Of a stretch of DNA of 64,000 bases, positions 30,801 through 40,884 are shown piece by piece (position 1 is the first letter of the stretch; each line of letters begins with the position of its first letter). The DNA comes from Luidia sarsii (taxonomy: Eukaryota > Echinodermata > Asteroidea > Paxillosida > Luidiidae): assembly GCA_949987565.1 (NCBI GenBank), contig OX465121.1, positions 5,214,956 through 5,278,955 of the forward strand. The letters run 5' to 3'. Made by a program: the position numbers and the translations under genes. The notes beneath the pieces are model-generated. The model worked only from the letters and a program-made list of their open reading frames with translations, made no database searches and was not told where the DNA came from.

Positions 30801-33800
30801 CCATAGCCACAAAGGTAGCATTCTCCTCGTCTTGCGAGTTAACGGTCAGACCAAAAGCACAACTCCCAATGGAATCAATCAAGTACCCACCATAGAGGCT
30901 GGTGAAGAAAACAAAAATCAACAATCCAATTTCTTGGTAGGCATCTTCAAAGACCACGCACAGCGCCCTCATAAGCCGGCATAATGCCAGTTTGTTTACT
31001 TCACTCACCGTCTTGGTTAAATCAAGTGCAAAATGGCAGTCTGATTTCCCCACACGAGATATTTCCACCATCGCAACAGTTAGATTTCAGTCAAACAAAC
31101 TAAGGAAAAATTTACTGTGAACTTTTGAACAAATTGAAAAAATTGGCAAAGAAGACATTGACTGGACCGGGATTTGAACCCGAGACACTAAGTCCAGTAT
31201 CGACACCGCTTTTGTGTGTTGCCTGAGACAGTCCTGACTACTTACTCCTTTAACTCTAAGGTCGTTTCTTCACTGGTGCACTTGGTCACTTTCCGGATCA
31301 TCGGGTCCAAAGAGCTATTGACGAGCGGTACCATCTGAGGGGATGGGAAAGAGAAACGAACAAAAAGGTTATTTTTTTTATAATTAAATGATTATTATCT
31401 TTTATGATAAACAAATTTATACATGCAGCTAGTACAGGCTGAAATTGTAAAAATAAATAAAACAAACAATTTTTTTTACAACATATCATTGCAAATTGTT
31501 CTTCAACTTAAAATTTAGTGGGCCTGACGTTTCGATCCTAGCAGAAACTTTCTCAAAGACAGAGTAACAAGGACAAAACAGATACCCCCGTACATGAACA
31601 CGAAGGAAGGGGGGAGAGAGTAAATAGGACACGGATGAGAAACAAAGGACAAAGAGTAAAGCTGGTAGGGTGAGATCAAAGGGAAGGGCAAGGAGTAGGG
31701 TAGGGATTAGTGAGAGGAGGAGGAAAGATCAAAGAGAAGGGCAAGGAGTAGGGTAGGGATTAGTGAGAAGAGGGGGAAAGATCAAAGAGAGAAGTGTGGA
31801 GGAGTGAACACAAAAGAAGGATTATCAGAAAGCTGCACGGTGTTAGTCATTACCCTCCTGGATGTTGAGACCATCACTATGGACATCTAAACGGTGAAAA
31901 TGGGGTGAAAATGACATTTAGCCATGAAAAGAAAATTCACTGTGTTTTCACCCCTATTTCATGGCACACAGTTAGCCAAGTCATTTTCACGGTGTTTTCA
32001 CCAGTGGTCTCCAAGGTCATATTCCTGGTGGTAAATGGCTAGAGGCAATTTAGAAGTATCAAGTACAAGGACACAATACAGTACCTCTATGGGGGCTGGT
32101 GGTCCCTACTGGTAATTTAATTAGCCATCCCTCAAGGCTGGAGCTTGCCACCCTAGATATTCACGGGTTTTTTCAAGGTCTCTTTAGTGACCCAAAGATG
32201 TCCTTATCAGGTCAGAGAAGAGATTATTTTCATAGTGAATTAACTGTAAAATGCACCATGAAATCACAGTGCCTTTTTAGTTTCACGGCAAAATTACATT
32301 TTCACCCCCTTTTCACGGTTTGGATGTTCATAGTGCATGTGGTTGAATAGTCCGAAGACGCTTCTTCAACTTGTTCACTTAGGCCCTTACCTATGACACT
32401 AAACAGAGATTGTAGGTGAAAGGAATTCCAGAAGAAAACACTGACGTTTGGAAAGAGGAGAGCAGAGTTGCTTGAGGATGGAAGGGTTTCGGGCAAGCGG
32501 CTCACCTTCTTCATCTTGGAGCCGCTAAATGTCGGACTGAGAATGCTGCGCACGTCCTTCCAATGGCCATCTCGCAGAGTGGACAGGGCCTTGTCAAAGG
32601 GCTTGTTCTTAATCCCAATGTCCTGCCGGATGGGAAGACAGGGATAAGAAGAGGAGGATGGGGAGAGGGAGAGGAGGAGGGATGGTGGAAGAGGAGGGAG
32701 AGGAGGAGGGAGAGGAGGCAGAGGAGGGAGAGGCAGAGGAGGGAGAGGGAGAGGAGGGGAGAGGCAAACCAATATGAGTCTTACAATTCGTGAGTCATAC
32801 AAGCCACGAGTCATGCGAGTAATAAGTCACACAAGTCATATGAGTAATGACTCAAACGAGTCGCATGAGTCAGGAGTCATGAGTATTGACTGACACAAGT
32901 CACAAGTTATGTGAGTAATGAGTCACACAAGTCACAAGTTATGTGAGTAACGAGTCACACGAGTCAAATGAGTAATGACTCAAACGAGTTGCATGAGTCA
33001 GGAGTCATATGAGTATTGAGTGACATGAGTCACAAGTTATGAGTAACGAGTCACAAGTTATGTGAGTAATGAGTCACACAAGTCACAAGTTATGTGAGTA
33101 ATGAGTCACACCAGTCACAAGTTATGTGAGTAATGAGTCACACAAGTCACAAGTTATGTGAGTAACGAGTCACACGAGTCAAATGAGTAATGACTCAAAC
33201 GAGTTGCATGAGTCAGGAGTCATATGAGTATTGACTGACACGAGTCACAAGTTATGAGTAATGAGTCACAAGAGTCACAAGTTATGTGAGTAATGAGTCA
33301 CATAAGTTACAAGTTATGTGAGTAATGAGTCACACGAGTCACATGGCGTCACAAGTCTCACCAGCCACATGAGTCACGAGAAATATGAGAAATGAGTTGC
33401 GTGAGCCACGAGTCATAGGTGTAATGAATCACATCACACGAGTCACAAGTCTCACCAGTCAATGTGAGTCACGAGTCCTACAAATCCGCTGGGTAGCCTA
33501 CCTTCCGGTTGGGGAAACTGGCAAAATCTTTAATGCATATCTGACGCACGATGTCTGGGTCGGATATGATCACATCAGGACGCCAACCAAAGTAGGATCT
33601 TAAAAAAATGCCAGACACACAAACACTTTGACATGCCAACTCTGTCCTCAGTGTATCCCTAAACCTGTTGATTTACTGCCAAAATGTAGGCTTCATAATC
33701 ATTTAGTGAAGGACTTTTTCTTCAAACCTAATCCAGAGGGATTGATTTGCATTTTAAAAGTTCATGTTTTTCTGAAGTTTTTTTAATCTTTCAGTTCCTG

Positions 33801-36800
33801 ACATATAGCGCCCTCATTTTCATTTTTTTTCATATTTTTGAAAGTAAAAAATATGATTAATTTGTGACTCCGTTAATAAAAAGAAGCTTGCCAATAATTA
33901 TATCTTTATTCACTTCAGATCCCTAGATGACAGCAGAAAATGAGCTTGACTGTGGTACAGTATTTATTGAGGAGACCCTTTCAAGAACCAGATATGAATA
34001 CAGGCAGGGCCATTGGTTATGTTGCCAGAGAAAATAGAGAGAAAAACCTACCTATAAATTAAGCATTTAATGTGAATGCACTGAAGGATCTTGACTTAAT
34101 TTACTTAATTATTCATTTATCTAATTATTCATTACTACCTTTGTAAATATAATTAAACAAAAAAGTTATGATTTTAGCGTATAACAACAAGTACTAACGG
34201 AAACAAGCATAACTGTATTTAAGCATGATTTAAAATTAACTAAGCCGAATGTATTATTAATTAATAAATTAATTATCTAATTATTTATTTATTGATACTT
34301 ATTATTAATTAATTGTAATTAAACAAAACTATTGGAACTATAATTACTTAATGTAAGTTAAGGGGGCAGACCCTTATACAAGCTCTGGCTTCTTGTCTGA
34401 CCTCCTCATACTATTGTCCCTAACTAAATACTCCTTGCCCTTCCTTTTGATCTCTCCCTACCAGCTTCACTCTTTGTCCTCTGTTTCTCATCTGTGTCCT
34501 ATTCACTCCCCCCTTCCTTCGTGTACATGTATCTGTTTTGTCCTTGTCACTCTGCCTTTAAGAAAGGTCCTGCTAGGATCGAAACGTCAGGCCCACTCAA
34601 TTTTAAGAGATACTTCTTCATTAATGTAAAAACAATCCTAATAGTATGGAAATAAACCTAAACCTGAACCTGAATAGGCCTACACGGTTTGGTTTTCAGG
34701 GTTTTTTTTTTAAGAGAATCCCGAGCAGTAACTTTGACCCAGACCCATTTACCCGGCAATCTTGCCGTGCTTTTTCACAACAGCCTCTTGGTAACCTCGA
34801 AGTCCCTGCAGACGGAAAATAAGAAATGTCGCAATCTTAAATCAGGTGTCATCGGGAAGTTGAAGTTAAAGCCAGAGTTTTCAAAGTGTATAGATGGGTT
34901 ATCAAAATTGTTGGCAAGGAGTTTGGGTCGTCGCTGCAACCCCCTAGCCCCATCGTAGACAGTACTGTGGACATCCCAAGTCTCCTTTTACCGATATTTC
35001 CATGGAAGGTGTTTCTCTGCTCTTGCCGATTTGGTCCCCCCCAGTCGGGAAATTTAAAGCAAGCAACCAGGCTAGTTTGCCTCCTCTATAGGACTGGAGG
35101 AACAGGCTTTTGAGTCACAGTGTTTTTCTCTTTTGTTCCTCCTTGCCATCTTAGATTGGATTGTCCTTACCCTGCTTGTCCTTGGATTGTCCTTACTCTG
35201 TTTTCTCCTTACCTCTTAAAACCTGTCCAATCTCTTCCCCTCATCCCCAGTCCTTGCCCCATCTCTTCCCCTTCTCATCCTGACCTATCACATCTCTTAT
35301 ACATGTGCATAATTTTCTCCTTGTTTGGTATTTATTCATCAATTTATTTCCCATCCTTAATTTCCATGATATGGACTGTATGACCTTTCTCACCCTGAAT
35401 GTACTTCTTGTTTGTTTTCCTTGGCCGAATAAATAATAATAATAATAACCTGTACACTCTATCTATCCTTAAGATGTAGAGCAAAGAGGTATCAGAAGTT
35501 TAGAACAGCTTCTTCCCTCGTTCTGCCTCTCTCTGGAATTCCCATCCTGGTTCATATTTTCCCACCAGCCTACAATCTTGCCCCTTTTTTCAGAGGAATG
35601 TCAATTCCTATCTCCAGCCTTCCTGAGTCCCTCCCTATCTCCTTCTTTCCTTAGCCCTTAACCTTGAGTGGCTTTATAGCCTTGTTTTGGGCACATCTGG
35701 GAATGTCAATTCCTATCTCAAGCCTTCCTGAGTCCCTCTCTAACTCCTTCTTTCCTTAGCCCTTAACCTTGAGTGGCTTAATTATAGCCTTGTTTTGGGC
35801 AAATCTGGGAATGTCAATTCCTATCTCCAGCCTTCCTGAGTCCCTCTCTATCTCCTTCTTTCCTTAGCCCTTTACCTTGAGTGGCTTTAGTTATAGCCTT
35901 GTTTTGGGCAAAGTTGCATGAAAAAAAAATAGAAAATAATTTTTCGGGGGTTTGAAACCCATATCTGAACAGGTCGTTAAAAATAAAAGCCATTTTTTCC
36001 AGTTTCAAGCTTACATGTTTGTTGGCGAAGATGGATATTGTGTTGCCTACGAAGGGGTAGGATTTGAACTGCTTAATTCCTCCACGTTCAAGAAGATGAC
36101 GACACCAGTAATCGTACCTGCCCAAACACGAACAAAATCAAAGCGTGTTAGTAAACAGGGGGGGGGGGAGGATTTCAGTCAAATAAATAAATTCAGGAAA
36201 AAATGTCAGCCTGACAGGTGTCACCATAAATTTTCCACTTTTAAATTCAAAAAGTGTCAAAAAGTGTGGGAGAAACAAATCAAAGCATCCGCACAAATTT
36301 CGAGCCACGAAACAGCCGTACGACAAACGGGGCTGCAAATTTAATGCGCGCGTAACTGCGCATTCGCAACCCTGGTTGGATTCAGCCATCTACGGCTGTT
36401 TCGTGGCTCACAGAAATTACGGAACCATAAACATTGGGGGAACAAATCTGAAGAACCGTCACCGAAGATTCTCTGGCGAAGTTGGGTTGTGACTTCAGGA
36501 GTCCAGATCCGATGACCTGCAGTGCATTGGTAACCGAACGTATTGCTACTGCTAGGCAGGCTGCAATGAATGACTAATTAGTGGCAATTACCCTACCCGT
36601 GTACAAATACAATATACTCCGTAGATCGACAAAGTTGGAGGAGTAACAAGTGCAAGTGCAATACTACTAGTACTAATACTACACTATTGATTAGGCAAGG
36701 AAAACTGTGCAATTTGAGTTTACTCACACAAACACTAGAACCACTGCCGTGATGATCAGGACCCAGGTGGACGTGGAGAAGAGTGGGGGTTGCCATTCGG

Positions 36801-36834
36801 GCTGGCTGGCCGGGAGATCTTCCACGTTGTCCAT
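25382..36834 (-). CDS. Cytochrome P450, CYP3-type
   Basis: Complete, 14 exons (high to low): 36834–36728, 36117–36015, 34805–34753, 33598–33502, 32622–32506, 31334–31246, 30898–30753, 29504–29377, 28983–28831, 28364–28144, 27508–27371, 26804–26705, 25958–25896, 25456–25382. They sum to 1590 nt, 529 residues. P450s are heme mono-oxygenases of the ER membrane. An N-terminal anchor ([13 protein letters not shown], about 23–35) precedes the Pro/Gly-containing hinge and SYPFVGN. The substrate-side blocks [19 protein letters not shown] and [13 protein letters not shown]-helix AGFETSANT (338–346), ExxR ETLR (395–398), PERF (449–452) and heme motif FGVGPRNC (Cys475) are all present. Sequence and exon pattern point to the CYP3/CYP5 group (clan 3). 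The usual Gly after CI is Ala (CIA). Exon 9 carries a long Glu/Lys-rich insert. Two introns are nearly filled by one minisatellite. Confidence 0.95.
26390..26485 (-). repeat. Hammerhead-like dispersed repeat (family P)
   Basis: On the plus strand TTGCAAACTGCTCACTGACT, then AAAATGACCTGCAATAC, then TTTGATCCTAGCAGGAACTT: the reverse of the family P tail and core. ACGTTTCGATC is altered to ACATTTTGATC. It lies in P450 intron 12. Confidence 0.65.
26835..27350. repeat. 84 bp minisatellite, array 1 (P450 intron 11)
   Basis: About six copies of a unit containing GACTAGTCTGAAGCAAGGCA, TGAGCCTCCATCCCTATTGG, TGGTAGACTGCCAGCCAAGG, CTGACAAATAGAACTGGGAG. It fills nearly all of the intron between exons 11 and 12. 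Since 84 is a multiple of three it keeps long spurious frames open. Confidence 0.95.
27655..27960. repeat. CCAGCCAACCAA tetranucleotide-type array
   Basis: CAGC/CAAC tetramer array within P450 intron 10. The open frames are poly-(QPAS) or poly-(GWLV) and not genes. Confidence 0.9.
28490..28690 (+). repeat. Single copy of the 52.2 kb tandem unit
   Basis: Shares GTTTGAAGATGGTTATGGTA, TTTACGTCTCA, GATCTAAA and TTTTTCGGAACA with the three-copy array at 52222–52690. It lies in P450 intron 9. Confidence 0.65.
28695..28765 (+). repeat. Hammerhead-like dispersed repeat (family P)
   Basis: CCTTGTCACTCTGCCTTTGA, GAAAGGTCATGCTAGGATCG, AAACGTCAGGCCCACTAAAT. The core is intact except that stem II reads GGTCA. 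It lies in P450 intron 9. Confidence 0.7.
29555..30735. repeat. 84 bp minisatellite, array 2 (P450 intron 7)
   Basis: About fourteen copies of the same 84 bp unit as at 26.8–27.35 kb. On the transcribed strand the array begins about 15 nt after the exon 7 donor (30752) and runs almost to the exon 8 acceptor. Unit-to-unit differences include an extra AG or CATTT, so copies can be told apart. Confidence 0.95.
31125..31200 (-). repeat. SINE remnant (tail and B-box)
   Basis: GAACAAATTGAAAAAATTGG, CAAAGAAGACATTGACTGGA, CCGGGATTTGAACCCGAGAC: the tail plus T-arm of the tRNA-like SINE, 5' truncated, in P450 intron 6. Confidence 0.7.
31490..31870 (-). repeat. Longer family P copy, reversed
   Basis: Begins AAAATTTAGTGGGCCTGACG, TTTCGATCCTAGCAGAAACT and continues with reversed upstream segments (GTACATGAACACGAAGGAAG, AGCTGGTAGGGTGAGATCAA), ending near CACGGTGTTAGTC. 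It matches 21559–21840 in reverse and lies in P450 intron 5. Confidence 0.7.
31875..32335. mobile_element. Foldback element (family H), about 461 bp
   Basis: The left end CACTATGGACATCTAAACGG, TGAAAATGGGGTGAAAATG is matched by the reverse complement of the right end (CACTATGAACATCCAAACCG, TGAAAAGGGGGTGAAAATG): about 39 bp with few mismatches. Further TTTCACGG/CCGTGAAA pairs lie inside. There is no ORF. It lies in P450 intron 5, beside the family P copy. Confidence 0.75.
32640..33480. repeat. Polypurine tract, then GAGTCACAAGTTATG minisatellite
   Basis: 32640–32765 is GAGGAGGGAGAGG-type. 32775–33480 is an array of GTGAGTAATGAGTCACAC and ACAAGTTATGTGAGTAAC units with a higher-order period near 240 bp (32935 and 33175 start the same series). 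It fills P450 intron 4. Confidence 0.9.
34400..34625 (+). repeat. Family P copy with intact core
   Basis: CTCCCTACCAGCTTCACTCT, CTTCGTGTACATGTATCTGT and the core at 34554–34592: GCCT, then a purine-rich TTAAGAAA, GGTCC-TGCTA-GGATC, GAAAC-GTC, AGGC. It lies in P450 intron 3. The A/T-rich stretch 33620–34390 beside it holds nothing recognisable. Confidence 0.7.
35050..35450 (+). repeat. Possible LINE-like 3' end
   Basis: A T/C-rich segment ends in GGCCGAATAAATAATAATAA, a microsatellite tail of the type found at the 3' ends of some non-LTR retrotransposons. No reverse transcriptase frame was found, so the assignment is tentative. Confidence 0.3.
35590..35925. repeat. Tandem repeat, about 110 bp, three copies
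   Basis: The unit has GGGAATGTCAATTCCTATCT, CAGCCTTCCTGAGTCCCTC, CTTTCCTTAGCCCTTAACCT, TGAGTGGCTTTATAGCCTTG. The second half is the reverse complement of the dispersed repeat at 12310 and 21335. It lies in P450 intron 2. Confidence 0.85.
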
Positions 36835-37020
36835 CCTGTCAGAGCCAAATCACCGACTACGAGTGAAACAAAAGCGCGCTTCGATCGACTTTTATAAACA
36901 GGATTATCAACAAACGATTACGTCACCCCGAACACGTCGACGTCGTTTACTTGGTGAGGTAATGGTATGGCGCGCCTAACGTGACAAAATAAAACAGAAA
37001 TGATAATAAAAGTTAATCTA
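36835..37020. promoter_or_regulatory. Putative P450 promoter and 5' UTR
   Basis: About 190 bp lie between the P450 start codon and a family P repeat pair. No TATA box or other clear element was identified, so the assignment rests on position. Confidence 0.3.
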
Positions 37021-37180
37021 ACATTTAGTGGGCCTGACGTTTCGATCCTAGCAGGACCTTTCTCAAAGGCAGAGTGCCTTGTCACTCTGCCTTTGAGAAA
37101 GGTCCTGCTAGGATCGAAACGTCAGGCCCACTAAATTTTAGATTTACATTTTGGTAATTTTAGTCAAGCAGTTTGCAACA
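37021..37180. repeat. Palindromic pair of family P copies
   Basis: 37021–37073 (ATTTAGTGGGCCTGACGTTT, CGATCCTAGCAGGACCTTTC) is the reverse complement of 37082–37137, with about 8 bp between. The right copy continues into the TTTTAGTCAAGCAGTTTGCA tail. The near-identity of the arms suggests a recent inverted duplication or a foldback form of the element. Confidence 0.75.
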
Positions 37181-37233
37181 TTTTTGTATATCACCTTAAT
37201 AATAAAAGTTATTCTCAATTTTGTTTTTCGCAT

Positions 37234-37414
37234 GCAGTGGCTGTTGTTACGGCAGTCGTCCGTGTGGTTCCCTGACTTGATTGTAGTTCGTCAGCATTGC
37301 AGGCTGGTTGAACCAGTCTATTGGCTGATAGTCTGGTTCCAAGAGCTAAACATTCTTACAAATACTGTTAAGTCAGGGAACCACACGGACGACTGCCGTA
37401 ACAACAGCCCCTGC
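37234..37414. mobile_element. Foldback element (family A), copy 1
   Basis: It starts GCAGTGGCTGTTGTTACGGC and ends with the inverse (GCCGTAACAACAGCCCCTGC). The left arm is full length; the right arm is shortened after CTGACTTAACAG (read inward). The full 256 bp palindrome is at 56538–56793. Confidence 0.8.
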
Positions 37415-40380
37415 GTTGAAAAAAATATAGAAAAACATTAACTTTCAAACTGCAAATTGAGCCCTCTGGATGAGGTTTGATTAAAAAAAACTCCATGATT
37501 ATAAAGCATACATTTTGGCAGTAAAATCAACAGGTTTATGGATAGGTCTGCAGGAAAAGACCAGACATTTTCAGAAACTTTTGTACACAACCAGTGATGA
37601 CATCACATTAATTTGCTCATGAATATTAAAATTCTCATTAGTATGAAAACTGAAAACTTTCAAATACACCCCTAGAACGAATGTAACAAAACCCAGTTTG
37701 ATTGCCATTGCAAAACAATTATGTAGCATGGATTTAATTAAGTGATAAAATGTATATTGCATAGACCCTTAGTTGGCAAAGAGCTTGACAACAAGTTCCC
37801 GCGATGACCGTGGCTACCTTATTTATTTTGTTGCTACAGGCTGCGCATACCTCCATCCAGTCTAGTCGCTGCGCTGGTATTAATGTAAACATTATGCAAA
37901 TGAAGTGCCCATTGTAATCTGATTCGTTAAATAACGGCTCACCTTGAAATGCCATCCAAGGTGCAATGGTCGGCCCTTGTAATTATGGCAAACATCCTTT
38001 GAAAAACCAAAACTTATCTTCCGGGGGGGGGGGTCCAAGTTGGAGTTCCGACACGTTCGGGTTCGCCCAAGGAACTTGTTATATCCTCAGGAGCAAGCGA
38101 CTACGTACTTCAGTGGGCCACCGACGAAGGACGAGTTTGCGTCATAGTCTAAACATGGCCATGACGCGTCTTTTACTTATACCGCCGTTAAAATGTCAAG
38201 CGATAAAATACAGCGATAAACCATGGAACTTTAAAGCTGCTTATAGCTCCATGTATAACAATTAACCAATTAACGTTTTGGCCAGCGGTGCATGGTCGTG
38301 CAGTAGATTCGACTGGCAGCATAATTGTCTGATAGATAACAGATATGATACAGCGCGGTAGCAGCCGTATATTGTAGATTCGAATATGCCACACGACCTC
38401 GACGTATTGCCGACATATTCAACGACTGGTCGACAAGGCACATAGATATACCATGGAGGACTCTACTTATTCCTCCATGGATATACCACCATTGAAAATT
38501 CACCTTGTGCATTATTACATTATCAGTGCCGAAGTCCAACCGTGAAATACTGTAACCATGGAGCCGTAACCGGCGTGATACCATAACGCTATCAAAATGC
38601 GGGTGGGCTTCAAGCGCCTGCGCGTCTGCAGCGTAGCCTTGATTACCAGGCTCCAAACAGTGCAGAGATACAATAACGGTGCACGACCTCTCCCCTGCGT
38701 TGCCAGGTTGCAGCCTCGTAACAAGGCTAGGGTCAGACAGAAAGGTGACTATGTACTTGAGCAAATTAGTTGACCTCACACGTATACTAGGTCTCTATAA
38801 CTATACACAAAAACAACTAGATAATTTATATAGACTTATATGTGTATATCTCCCTCCTCTATCCACTTCGCTCATGATCTCTCTCCCTCCCCCTCTCTCT
38901 CGGTCTCTGATCCTCCCCTCTCCCCTCCCCCTCTCCAGATCCCTCCCCTCTCTCTCTCTCTCTCGGTCTCTCCTCCCCTCTCCCCCTCCCTCTCCCTCTC
39001 ACATCACTCTCCCTCCCCGGCCCCTCTCTATGCTCTCCCCTCCTCCCCTCTCCTCTCTGCATTGCCGGCCATGTGGGGCCAACACTGCAATTGCGTCAAG
39101 TAACTATTTCTCGCCAGCAGAGGGCGCTCTTCTCTGATGACGTCATGGATTAAAAACCCCAAAGGTGCAACGAACGACGAAAATGAAACAAAGTGGATTT
39201 CACACGCATACAAAATAAATGAGTACAGTCAACCTAAACGTATAGAGTTGTCCATCTATAATTTATCGTATAACCGTGAAAACAAACTATACATCATGAC
39301 CATAGCTATGCATAGATTATGACCGAACTCGGACGCAACCAATTGACCGACTGCGCCTAGGTCACGTGACCTAGAGAGGGTATTAAGCATAGAGTTAAAC
39401 ATGGCGGCCCTCTTACCAAGGTGCCGTTGTTGTAAAGTACAGTACATGATGAATGTTGCACTAGATTGCTTGATCGAGGCTTTTCTTTCTCGAAAGAAGA
39501 AAAATTATGCCAAATTATGTATACTGGAATACCCACTATAAGTCACGTGATGACGTCGAGCAATCGGTCTATTGTAATGCCTGCAAAAGGAGCACTTCGA
39601 GAGTAGTATAGGGGGCGTTTTGCAGACCCCGTCTCACTGCCCCGAAAGCGACCGATCGAAATGAGGAAGATCAGTAGGTTTCTTTTCGAATATTGCCCTG
39701 GATCTGCCTCCACGTGGCTTCGTCGTCACTCTTTTTCCCTGAAGGGAATAATATCGTATACTATCTATATTCTCTGGTTTTGATAGGATTGTCAGTGTAC
39801 GTTTACTGAATACATGTACAAAAAATAAATAGAACACCTAAAAATTTGCAACTCAGCTCACACAATTATGTAGTCTAAATCTAAAACAAAAATAATCCAT
39901 GAAAAACTGACTGAGATTTTGTTTTTAAAAATAAAACTAATATGCTTTGTTTGAATTGAAAAAGCTGCATCCACTTTGCGTGATCCCTGAGCTGGCGTAG
40001 CCAGGTTTACACAATTTGTTGTTTGTGTGATCTCTGGAGATATACGTCAGAAGCAGTTTCAAAAAAGTGGCTGAATTTCTAAACAAACGATCGGGCCAGG
40101 TCTGCTCTATTTTATGAGATTCGTGGTGACGTCACCATGACGTCATTATTGTGGTGGCGAAGGAGCCTACCTATCATCTGAACATCGCTACAACACGCTA
40201 ATTTCTGCATAGATTAATCACTCTCGTTTAATAGTAATTAACTAATTTCGAGTAAGCCTACTTTATACTGCATACTTATATATACTGTTCATTCGTTTAT
40301 TCGGCTCATTTTTGCTCATCTGCCTAGCTGCAGCTATAAAATAACACGTGTCTATAATGGCCGTTTACAGAATGAAGGCT
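37415..40380. other. Spacer without recognised gene
   Basis: Holds a polypyrimidine tract (38870–39060), a CTCF-like site (39114–39128) and a lone family F end (39533). 38447–38475 is a short palindrome (CCATGGAGGA/TCCTCCATGG). The long minus-strand frame at 38270–38779 matches no family and has no splice context. Confidence 0.5.
39114..39128 (+). promoter_or_regulatory. CTCF-like binding motif
   Basis: CCAGCAGAGGGCGCT matches the core CTCF consensus (CCANNAGNGGGCRCT form) at every fixed position. It lies between the P450 and CIMIP5 genes. Occupancy cannot be judged from sequence. Confidence 0.45.
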
Positions 40381-40394
40381 TAAGGTCGGGCTTA

Positions 40395-40860
40395 GGCTTC
40401 GGTCACAGACCATGTACCAACAGCTTATGGTAATCGAACACACGTTCCGGTAGTTCTACAAGCGATGAGCCGACCTTTAGGCGGTTCCGTTTATAGCAGC
40501 TCCATTTGGTAATCGAACGCTCCCTCTTCCAAGAGGGTCGTTCTTGTTGCAACGAAGCTCGTCTGTCCGCCTCCTAAGACCAGCTAAATGTGGTAATCGA
40601 ACACACGTTCATGGTCGCTCAACCAGAGTCGACCGTTAGTCGGCCCCGTTTAGCGACTCCACTGTGTTAATCGAACACACTCTCTTCCAAGAGGGCCGTT
40701 CTGGTTGCAACGAGGCTCGAGCATCTGTCCTTGTGGTATCCGAACGCAGATATACGGAAAAACGGAGGGGCCGTTCGGTTAATTGATAAGAGTCTACACG
40801 AACGTCAGTCCGCCCCCTTATCAGACCAGCAGCCTGCGGTAATCGAACGCCTAAAAAACT
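40395..40860. repeat. Tandem repeat with GGTAATCGAACACACG, about 190 bp unit
   Basis: Two full copies and a partial one. Each has two GTAATCGAAC boxes, a CGACCTTTAGGCGG/GTTAGTCGGCCCCG segment, and CTCTTCCAAGAGGG (a short palindrome) with CGTTCTTGTTGCAACGAAGC. It abuts the 3' end of CIMIP5, so part of it is probably transcribed as 3' UTR. Confidence 0.75.
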
Positions 40861-40884
40861 TAAACCCCGTTCGGTCAGCCGTCG

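Noticed and set aside
38270..38779. 169-codon minus-strand frame
   Set aside because: No family match, no splice context, and a mixed composition without codon bias. It is likely chance.
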